The notes under the pieces were generated by a model. The model was not told the DNA's origin, ran no database searches, and was given only the letters and a program-made list of their open reading frames with translations. A stretch of DNA of 64,000 nt, taken from contig NW_006917102.1 in assembly GCF_000516985.1 (NCBI RefSeq), positions 372,001-436,000 on the forward strand, in the 5' to 3' direction. The position numbers and the translations under genes are program-made. Positions 56,372 to 64,000 of the stretch are shown here, one piece after another; positions within the stretch are counted from its first letter, which is position 1; every line of letters starts with the position of its first letter. Origin of the DNA: Pestalotiopsis fici W106-1 (taxonomy: Eukaryota > Ascomycota > Sordariomycetes > Amphisphaeriales > Sporocadaceae).

Positions 56372-57961
56372 CTATGAAGTAAGGTTGGTCGCAAGGTATT
56401 TCACGAATCCTATGGCAGAAGAACATACAGCAAATATAATCAAGGGTTGATAGCCACTCCTGCTCTCGCTTTTTATCAAAGCTCCAGCGATTGGGGTTCC
56501 AGTCAAGAAGGCGAATGCAGTAAACGTGCCAAAGGCACCAAGTCTAGCTCCAAGTCTCTCTGCGGGGATAATCTGTGCAGTTGCTGCAGGCATTACTGAG
56601 ATGAGGCCACCAGAGCCGAACCCATACAAGCAGGCGAAACCGACAAGGACCCCAGGGCTCGTCGCTGGATACCACATGGCCATGCAAACGAAGCCGCAAA
56701 ACAGCACCATGGGGTAGAGAAAGTTGAGCAGTCCTACACGATCAGCCACGTGACCACCTCTGATATACTCGAAACATCAGTTGAAAGGCAAATGCGGGGA
56801 CAAAGAACATTTCTGGGGCACGGTCACTTACATTAAACGGCCGAGTAGACTGGACGCATTGATGAGGGGAAGTAGATACGGCTGAATCCTTGAGTTTGTA
56901 TCTAAAACAGCGCAGAATGGCTCTGTGTTTGCATAGGTCAGTCCCTGGATGGTACTAGGGCTTTGGAGGGTGTAAGACTTACCTAAATAGTAAAAGGGAA
57001 CATAGGTTCCAAGGTTTGAAGCAACTGCCCCTGCCGCAAGACATGCGTACCGAATGTCGAGAAACCCTCTATAGTCAAGCAGGTCCTTGATCGACTTCAT
57101 TTTTCTTTTTGGATTCCCAGATGGAGAGATGGCTATGGCAACGGCATAGCATATGAGTAAAATGAGTAAACCAACGCGTATAGACCACGGGAACCCTATT
57201 CTGGGCACCAATTTTGAGAACAGCACTGGGAGGCAAACGCCGCCCAAACTGCTGCCTGAAGCAACGATTCCCATGGCCAGGGCACGCCTTTTCTTGAAGT
57301 GCTGGCCAACAACGGTTAGGGCAGGCTACGCTGCGAGTCAGTGAATTGTAAAGAGTCGACACCTGTTCTGCGGACAGTGCTGAGCAAGCTTCTGGATTTG
57401 GGGGCAACCTACCTGCACTCCGAATGCGACAGTAAGGCCAAAGGGAACAGACTGAGCGAGGAATAGCTGCCAAACGGCATTTGGCCTCGTGAAAGATGTT
57501 GCCAACATAGACAATGATCCCCCGACAGCGGCAAACAAGTAAAGCCACTAATGCAAAGTCAGAAATGCGAGCTTTCTACAGCATGTTGAAGGTTGACTTG
57601 CCTTGGAGCCGTACAAGTCAAACAGAGCACCGGCTGGCGCACCCGATAGGTACATCAACGTGATCTGCAAGGTGCCGATGAACGAAATTGTGGATGGGGA
57701 TGAGTCCTGCAGGTATTCCTGTTGGTAGAAGTTCTGGAAATAGCCAAAGCTATTCACGACACCAAAAGAAGCAAAGTAGACGAGGAAAGAGCCGGCCACA
57801 GCCAACCATGCTTGCTTGCCGCCCTCTGAGCTCTCGTTGACATCTTTGCGCTGGGCTTCTCCGTCTTCTGGCTCGATGTTTGAAAGGGGAACTCCGGGCA
57901 ACACACCCAGCTCTTGCTTTTCGTAACGCGATGCGCCCAGAGAGATGTTACCGTCTGCCAT
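56372..57961 (-). CDS. MFS transporter, monocarboxylate-porter (MCT) type
   Basis: Major-facilitator protein resembling fungal monocarboxylate transporters. Exons on the minus strand: 57961-57602, 57547-57413, 57325-56983, 56901-56832 and 56759-56372, giving 431 residues. Introns are 54, 87, 81 and 72 bp. The first is a GC-AG intron (AAG|GCAAGT..TTAG); the others are GT-AG and in phase. The acceptor of the third (56902) is the least certain. A charged N-terminal cytosolic segment precedes helix 1 (AWLAVAGSFLVYFASFGVVNSFGYFQ, typical of the family with the SFGVVNSFG signature). The conserved loop HFKKRRALAMGI lies between the early helices and GRLIGGHVADRVG in the second half. Substrate may be a monocarboxylate or a metabolite; not decidable. 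Confidence 0.85.
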
Positions 57962-59200
57962 GTCTCAAGACAATTCGAAGAGGTAGGATAACACTGACAG
58001 AGGTGAAGCTGTACGACAACGGGGAAAAGGGCGCAGTTGAGTTGACTCGAAGCTTATGGCAGAGAAAATTCGGGGGACGAGGTACGTGACGCTGGCGTTA
58101 TTAATGATGGTCTTTATCTGTTGGTACATTGTCGGGACTCTGCTGTATATCATCACAGATCATAGATTACTCTTGAGACAGGAATCAACCGCTCAGGGCC
58201 GCGGCCGATCGGACTGCTACGCCGTACCATATCCGCCGTACCAGACCGGAGGCCCTTAGAGCCAGCCTCGATACCCCAGCTACGTATATATGATGATGTC
58301 TGGGATTGTGGCCGGGGATGTCGAATCGCCTCAGGGGTGCCGCAGGATCCCCCGTAGGAGATAAGCCAATGGGAAACCCCTCCGCCCCGTAAATCAACTA
58401 AGCTTTTCTGATCATTCCATCACTTACTCCGGAGACGAACGGGGAAAAGTGGATTATTAGCATTTTAAGCATAACGATAAGTTCTTGCTGGCTTCTACTG
58501 CCAAAATTCTAAGCGTGCTCCACCTGATGCTTGGCATTTGTGGCAACAAGGCCGATGCATATGAGCATTTATGCCTTACATCTCGAATTACGCATCTTTA
58601 TAGTTTGTCATTGGAATGCGGGTTGAAGACCAAAATCTTTCCTGTAAGAACCGTCAAAATATCAAATTATGCTGTTTTCCGTTTGTTTGTGCCAGGTCCG
58701 CTATCAACCAGTCGATCAGTCACGTACATCATCTAACCACTGAATATGGTAAGAATGCCTCACCAGCTCCAGAGCCGTAGAGCGACACAGCAGTGGCGCC
58801 GGCGAGGAAGCTCCGACAGACTTTGACTTTTCATTCTGTCGCAACTTTTAGGTCGTTAGTATTATAGTGGCTTCGATCATTGGTTGCACTGTAATGCTCA
58901 TAGCTCGTAGCATGCTCTATTTTATGATCAATCTCCCCCTCCTTCACTCCATAATGCTTCTTCGTACTCCTTGACCAATGCGCCAATCTGTTTGCGATTG
59001 CCAAGACGGCCTCGCTGCGCCACGGTCACCAACCAATCGGAGTGTTGTCCCGCATATTCGAATTGGCGATAACCCTGGCAATTTGTCGGGGCCGTGCTGC
59101 GGGGAAAATTGACCTTGTGGTGACCTAGGTTAGACGACTTGCAAAATGTTCATGTCTGAATGGTATTTCGTGTGGTTCATTTCTCCACTACTCAACCAAT
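57962..59200. other. Intergenic, divergent promoters
   Basis: About 1.2 kb between the MFS gene (minus) and the HET gene (plus). No gene seen. Confidence 0.5.
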
Positions 59201-61345
59201 ATGTCTGGGTCAGACCATCTCTGCGCCGATTGTCAACGACTAAGCCTTGAAGGATTGAAAGACACATTTGATCTTTGTCACGATATCAGACCACTCTACA
59301 GAAAGGCAGAAGCATCAGATTCTACGCGATGCGACATGTGTGCTCTTGTCTGGAGGTCTTTGAGGGTCCACCGCCGAAGAATACCACTGGATGAGGATAC
59401 TTATGTGACTTGGCCCGTCTCGATGTACTCCGAACGAGCCGATTCTTCATTCGAGCATGTTAGAGTCCTCGCAGCTCGTGGGGTGCCATTTCCTATGCGA
59501 ATTCGAAGTGGCGACTTTTGGCATTATGATCTCGACGAAGAACCTGGATTTGCTTGGGGATCTTTGACCCTGTATAGAGGTCCAGGTACTCCAAATCTTT
59601 TCTTCCTAACTAGATGTTCTCTATTAACATTTGCAACAGGGGATTCCTGTGATCTCGGCGGAGAAAATTTCAGGCATCAACTGGTAGGACAGAATGCTGG
59701 AGCCCCGGATTGTCTTCATCTGGTGTCCTCATGGGTGGAAAGTTGTGATAAGAGCCATGGCACAGTGTGCTTCACTGGGAAGGCCAGACAGCCAACTCGG
59801 CTTATCGAAGTCGCCGCTGAGGACGGCTCTGCATCCCTGAGATTGATAACATCACCAGCCTACGCAGCCGAGAGATACGTAGCGCTCAGCTACTGCTGGG
59901 GGCAAGATCCCACGCTCCGACTCGAGATGGACAATATATCAGCGCTGCATGAATCTATTAATATGGAGAATCTCCCACAAACCATCCAGGATGCCATATC
60001 TCTCACGAGATATTTAGGCATTCGCTATTTATGGGTCGACGCACTTTGCATAATTCAAGGACGAAACAAGACGGCCAAAGCAGATTGGACCCGCGAATCC
60101 AATCGAATGCATGACGTTTACGGGGGTGCGTGGCTCACAATCGTAGCCGCCGCTGGAGCATCGTCAGATGCAGGGTTATTCGTGAATAGACCAGCTCAGG
60201 ATGACTTATTCAGCAAAGGCATACGCATTCCGGTAGAATCGGGAAAGCTCGAATGTGCGGTATTGGGTCCTGCGCTTAAGATCTCACCCTTTATTACGGA
60301 ACCTCTCGAAAAAAGAGGGTGGGCATTCCAGGAGTCTATCATGTCCCGCAGGCTACTTAGATACGGTACTTCGGGGATGTCGTGGAAGTGCCATAGTTGT
60401 GAATACCACGAAAATGTGACTCAGCCTCTGCAGCCGAGCAATATCGCATATTTTGCGGCAGGCCGTAAAGAGATGGCGAGACAGTTGCATGAGAGATGGA
60501 CACGAGTTGTGGAATCATACAGTGCGACACATGTCACATATAAGTCCGACAGACTTCCAGCCATTGCGGGGCTTGCTGGAATCATACGTGATGAAAGTGG
60601 TATTCCCTTTCAGCGGCGCTACCATTTTGGTGTATGGGAAGATAATCTCGTGCAACAGTTGTTGTGGAGGCATGAAGGGTGCTTGATCAATGACAAATGG
60701 GTGTATGAGCGGCAGACCGACTATCGTGCACCGTCTTGGTCCTGGGCTTCCGTGGATGGCGTGGTCAACTTTTTGAGACCTGACCCTTTGGCGCCTGCAG
60801 GCAAGATCGAAACCCTGCATTTCAAAGGTTCCTCGCTTTTCTTTCGGGGGCAGATGGCTTGGGCACGCAGTCTGCGACTCCAGACCAGAGCTCAATCGAC
60901 GGGGCTAGTCGAGACACATGAACCTTGGCGACACCTGGATGCCTATTTCGATACTTACCTCGACGACCTTTTATCAATACCATCTGAGCACAAAAAGACG
61001 CCCCAAGACGGGCCCCAGGAATTGATTAATGTTTGGCTCCTATTCTTGAACAAAAGTCAAGGCCTCATACTTGCCCCCTCTGTGCCCAACTCTGTGCTCA
61101 AATTGGGAGATTGGAAACTTGTCACGGACGCCGTGCTCAGCCGAAGGGACGCTGTGCTCGGCCGAGTCACAGGCTATCTAAATACTCGTAACAGTGAATC
61201 ACTCGACGGCTCAAGTAAATTGGACTACGTAACTTCTAGGATGCCATTGTATCCAAAGTTAGAATTTCGAAGAATTGGAGTTTTCTCAGGGTCCTTGTCT
61301 CCCAGCGTTTGGAAGACCTACACGCGTCGGGGATGGATTGTGTAG
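59201..61345 (+). CDS. HET-domain protein (heterokaryon incompatibility type)
   Basis: Intronless 714-residue protein. It starts with a Cys-rich segment (LCADCQRLS, CDMCALVW), as in many fungal HET proteins. The HET domain follows at about residues 225-380, with YVALSYCWG, TIQDAISLTRYLGIRYLWVD as the central block and ALCIIQ. The later family motifs are WAFQESIMSRRLLRYG, SWKC and APSWSWASVDG. HET proteins respond to a non-self partner and can cause programmed cell death. No additional NACHT or repeat domain is present, so it probably acts as an effector with an unlinked or distant partner. The start at 59201 is the first ATG of the open frame and is followed directly by the Cys-rich segment. 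Confidence 0.9.
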   Translation: MSGSDHLCADCQRLSLEGLKDTFDLCHDIRPLYRKAEASDSTRCDMCALVWRSLRVHRRRIPLDEDTYVTWPVSMYSERADSSFEHVRVLAARGVPFPMRIRSGDFWHYDLDEEPGFAWGSLTLYRGPGTPNLFFLTRCSLLTFATGDSCDLGGENFRHQLVGQNAGAPDCLHLVSSWVESCDKSHGTVCFTGKARQPTRLIEVAAEDGSASLRLITSPAYAAERYVALSYCWGQDPTLRLEMDNISALHESINMENLPQTIQDAISLTRYLGIRYLWVDALCIIQGRNKTAKADWTRESNRMHDVYGGAWLTIVAAAGASSDAGLFVNRPAQDDLFSKGIRIPVESGKLECAVLGPALKISPFITEPLEKRGWAFQESIMSRRLLRYGTSGMSWKCHSCEYHENVTQPLQPSNIAYFAAGRKEMARQLHERWTRVVESYSATHVTYKSDRLPAIAGLAGIIRDESGIPFQRRYHFGVWEDNLVQQLLWRHEGCLINDKWVYERQTDYRAPSWSWASVDGVVNFLRPDPLAPAGKIETLHFKGSSLFFRGQMAWARSLRLQTRAQSTGLVETHEPWRHLDAYFDTYLDDLLSIPSEHKKTPQDGPQELINVWLLFLNKSQGLILAPSVPNSVLKLGDWKLVTDAVLSRRDAVLGRVTGYLNTRNSESLDGSSKLDYVTSRMPLYPKLEFRRIGVFSGSLSPSVWKTYTRRGWIV

Positions 61346-61935
61346 CTGACTAATAATCACGCTGAGATATCGTAGCGTGGGATCACTGAATAACGGAATT
61401 GACTAATAATAAGCACGTACGCATTGCATCTTGCAGAATTAGGTGTTCATTTGACATTTTCGATGAGATACGAGACATCTATTCCATTGGATACACTTTG
61501 CCGCCGTTTGGTGAATGATTCTATAACTTCATGTGTCAGTCAGAACTGCACATGTGTCATTGAATACTCCATAATCCAAGGGTATGTCATACAGAACCTG
61601 TTACCCGGTATCTGTTGCCCGTCCAATATTCTTAAATACACTCAGCGACTGTATATCGTTCAACGACGCCAACAAATAGTCAGCGAGACACTTGCAATTA
61701 TTTATTATTGTCCAATCCCAAGATAAGCCGAGACTGTCATACGACCGGAGATATTCGAGGGCGGCATTTGAAGTATCTTGAAGAGACCTATTGAGGGGCG
61801 TAATGACTTATTATCAATGCGTAATAACTATGATTAGTAGTTGAGTGTGCTCTCCTACTCTGCCTGCATCATGAATTGCCCTCGCCTGGTTTTCCAAACC
61901 CTCAAAGAGGTCATGTCGTATCTCCTACCAGCAGG
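61346..61935. other. AT-rich intergenic region
   Basis: About 590 bp of AT-rich sequence left of the solo LTR. No gene recognised. Confidence 0.45.
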
Positions 61936-61940
61936 CAGTT

Positions 61941-62185
61941 TGTCAGGCACGATTTGACAGTGAGGCTATAGTGGGAAACTAAGTGGTTAGTCCAGGGGAA
62001 GGTTCTGTAGTTGAAGGTTTAGCTCCGGCGACGCCGGAGCTGCTCTAGAGCACCGGCAGCGCTCTGGGGATAAATAGCAGGATCACAGCAGGTGATTTAG
62101 AGGGCAGAGATCAGTCTTGAATACACACAACCCCTATTATCACCATTACCTGGATCCTTCACTCTGTTGCTACAAGGCCCTGACA
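61941..62185. mobile_element. Solo LTR of a retrotransposon (245 bp)
   Basis: Begins TGTCAGG and ends CCTGACA, the inverted TG..CA ends of LTR elements. It is flanked directly by the 5-bp repeat CAGTT (61936-61940 and 62186-62190), a perfect target-site duplication. It contains an internal GATAAATAG TATA-like sequence near 62070 and a G+C-rich perfect palindrome at 62021-62041. No gag/pol sequence adjoins it, so it is a solo LTR left by recombination. The intact ends and duplication suggest a fairly recent insertion. The superfamily cannot be set without the internal region. Confidence 0.85.
62021..62041. repeat. Perfect palindrome inside the solo LTR
   Basis: AGCTCCGGCG, one spacer A, then CGCCGGAGCT: 10-bp arms that could form a stable hairpin in the LTR transcript just upstream of the TATA-like box, or serve as a protein-binding site. 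Confidence 0.85.
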
Positions 62186-62190
62186 CAGTT

Positions 62191-63432
62191 GGTCTAGAAT
62201 CTGGCCGGTCCTGGCCAATGTCTTCTTCAGCGTACCACTTCCATTGTCGTCTTTTCTTATAATTATCATCTTTACAGACTTAGGTACTCCTTTCACTTTC
62301 CATCATCACGGAGAAGGACGGCTTTGTCTGCTCCTAGGCGCCTTCGTGCCTCCAGCCGTATCAAAATGTTACAAACATGCAAACCCACATCCTTGCAGGA
62401 ATGATTGAAGGAAGAAGGAAAGTGACGAAGGCGCAGGAACCAGGCCGACAGGATGGCCAGGATCCCCGTGATCTTGTCAGCGTCTACCACCAGCTGCTGC
62501 CAGCTGCTTCGCAGGTTGACAGTCTTGGCCTCCGGTGATGTTGGGCTCTTAAAGCCCTGGCATCGGCAGGTAGCCCTACAAATTAGCGCGGCTCTCTGGA
62601 GACAACAATCTTTGCCTAACCATGGGTGTATACTTTGTTCGGCGGCGCGGCACATGATGTACACAGCGGCACACGGGTGGGACGACACATTTTACTGATA
62701 CTCCAGTGCCAGATTCCAATATAACACTTGTATTCATCTACTTAAAAATCTCCAGTAAGACTATGAATATAGAATTATAATTTTTACAATATAGGTCAAG
62801 TGCGATTTGAGTGAGAAACGCTTTATTGAAAATACCTAACTATGTACTAATCATACATGGGGATTAGTGGGGGTGCACGTCTCTTAGCGATACGTAGTCT
62901 GCATCGCAACAGCGGATCTGGACAACTAATTTTCATAGAAATAATACATACTGCTGCCTAGTCCATTCAAGCGCAATATCGCAATAAAAACGCCTTACCT
63001 AATCTTCTTTATTTCAGCCAAGACTGAATGTGGCAGAGTAGCTGCTGTACAACCATTCATGCGTGCATCGCCTCCTCAACTGACCTGTCTTCCAAACGGG
63101 ATTGGTACGGTTTCTACATTTTTTTGGGCTCCAGGCTCCGGGTAACCCTCGGGCCTGCATCATCATGTGATGTATTTTCACTGCTTTCTTAGTTCATCGC
63201 AATCTTGCGGGGGCCCAGCCTTTTGACCTTGTCATGATTCCACCCAACTGGCTGCGGTAGTTTTAGAATCAATCCGGACACAATTCCATCGTCTGAATGA
63301 CCTATACTAGGCCTGCGACACTAAATTTCTCTCTGACCTGTGACAATTACTGAACCAAGGCCGGCGATGCCGGCTTCCAACTGCCAGCTGCTCTGAGATC
63401 AACCCTCCCGCAGCAACCTCGTGAGGCTAGGC
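62191..63432. other. Intergenic, upstream of the NLR gene
   Basis: About 1.2 kb between the LTR and the NLR ATG. A 131-codon minus-strand frame at 62688-62293 is not recognised and is not called. A CCGGCGATGCCGG inverted repeat occurs near 63362. Confidence 0.45.
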
Positions 63433-64000
63433 ATGGAACCTCCGCAAAACTTCCCGTTGCAAAGAACATCTGCGGATGCATTTCGCAATAATTCATCAAG
63501 CACCTTCAATGGCGCCGGCATTTCGAACCCGAATGGCACATTTGTCGTGGGGGGCGACATGAATATCCTCTCAAATGCCGCCCCACAGCCAACCGATCCA
63601 GAAAAAGAAAAGCAAGAGAAGAGACAGAAACTCCTCGAGTCCTTGCGATTCGACCAGATTGATGCACGACAAGACAGCATCGAAAATTCCCATGCCAAGA
63701 CGTGTCGCTGGTTCCTGGACACCGATGTATACAAGATGTGGGCAGAAACGGGCTCATCTCACGCCAACAACTTTCTATGGATCAAGGGCAAGCCAGGAGC
63801 TGGGAAGTCAACGCTCATGAAGTTTCTGTACGATCAGATTCGCGCCCAAACACACCGAAAGAAATGCAATGACATCTTAATTTCCTTCTTCTTCAACGCC
63901 CGGGGCCACGGATTGGAAAAGTCAACTCTCGGTCTGTATCGCTCGTTGCTATGGCAGCTACTTGACAAAAGGCCTGATTTGCAGCAAGTCTTGGACGAAT
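63433..64000 (+). CDS. NACHT NLR-like (STAND) protein, 5' end only
   Basis: Open frame from ATG 63433 through the right edge (189 residues seen). The first about 55 residues are Asn/Gly-rich, including FNGAGISNPNG and VVGGDMNI. The conserved fungal NLR linker follows: LLESLRFDQIDARQDSIE, then a Thr-Cys-x-Trp-Phe segment. The nucleotide-binding P-loop is WIKGKPGAGKSTLM. Next come FFFNARG and a Leu-rich stretch (LYRSLLWQLL), as in NACHT ATPases. Fungal NLRs oligomerise on a trigger and set off cell death through an N-terminal effector or amyloid signal. The C-terminal repeats lie outside the window. The Gly/Asn N-terminus may be an amyloid-like signalling motif (inference). Confidence 0.85.
   Translation, partial: MEPPQNFPLQRTSADAFRNNSSSTFNGAGISNPNGTFVVGGDMNILSNAAPQPTDPEKEKQEKRQKLLESLRFDQIDARQDSIENSHAKTCRWFLDTDVYKMWAETGSSHANNFLWIKGKPGAGKSTLMKFLYDQIRAQTHRKKCNDILISFFFNARGHGLEKSTLGLYRSLLWQLLDKRPDLQQVLDE

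Noticed and set aside
62293..62688. 131-codon minus-strand frame beside the solo LTR
   Set aside because: Cys-rich composition resembles nothing I know and no splice or start context supports it.

Overview
The window looks like nuclear DNA of a filamentous ascomycete (Pezizomycotina; Sordariomycetes/Hypocreales is my guess, not proven). The evidence is multi-exon genes with short introns (48-123 bp, GT..AG, often with CTAAC/CTGAC branch-like sites), full-length orthologues of fungal Tea1 and Kog1, HET-domain proteins, a fungal NACHT NLR, an Asp f 2-type zincophore, an MRP-type ABC transporter, and relics of degraded enzyme genes. No rRNA, tRNA or CRISPR array was recognised.

Layout. 1-3.9 kb: ABCC transporter (minus, runs off the left edge). 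5.8-9.5 kb: small hypothetical protein, Fic-domain AMPylator-like protein, PRISE-like reductase. 11.1-12.5 kb: two tandem paralogous 93-residue single-pass membrane proteins. 13.7-18.3 kb: Tea1-like polarity protein (minus), then about 4.5 kb without genes, then Kog1/Raptor of TORC1 (plus, 22.8-27.4 kb). 28.6-33.5 kb: a zinc cassette made of an Asp f 2/Pra1 zincophore, a small predicted GPI-anchored Cys/His protein and a ZIP zinc transporter. 33.8-39.5 kb: C2H2 zinc-finger gene, OTT_1508-like deaminase and a dynamin-family GTPase preceded by a 16-bp minisatellite. 40-44.5 kb: P450 with a nonsense codon and an AsaB/CmcJ-like oxygenase. 45-50 kb: double GFA-domain protein, a carotenoid-oxygenase relic, a carboxylesterase relic and a membrane protein with a Cys-rich ectodomain. 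50-58 kb: an unknown protein, a frameshifted SDR, a HET-ankyrin protein and an MFS transporter. 59-64 kb: HET protein, solo LTR with target-site duplication, and the 5' end of a NACHT NLR.

How the genes work together. The zinc cassette is the most coherent unit. Asp f 2/Pra1 proteins capture zinc outside the cell and ZIP proteins import it; the small gene between them carries the same kind of Cys-His motif on a predicted wall or membrane anchor. The motif occurs in all three proteins. In four of its copies (three in the ZIP ectodomain, one in the GPI protein) a phase-2 intron interrupts the motif at the same codon, which points to spread by exon duplication. Each of the three 5' regions holds a CCTTGATG core resembling the yeast Zap1 zinc-responsive element. 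The right third is accessory in character: HET and NLR allorecognition-type genes, internally duplicated ankyrin repeats, an LTR remnant and several recently damaged genes.
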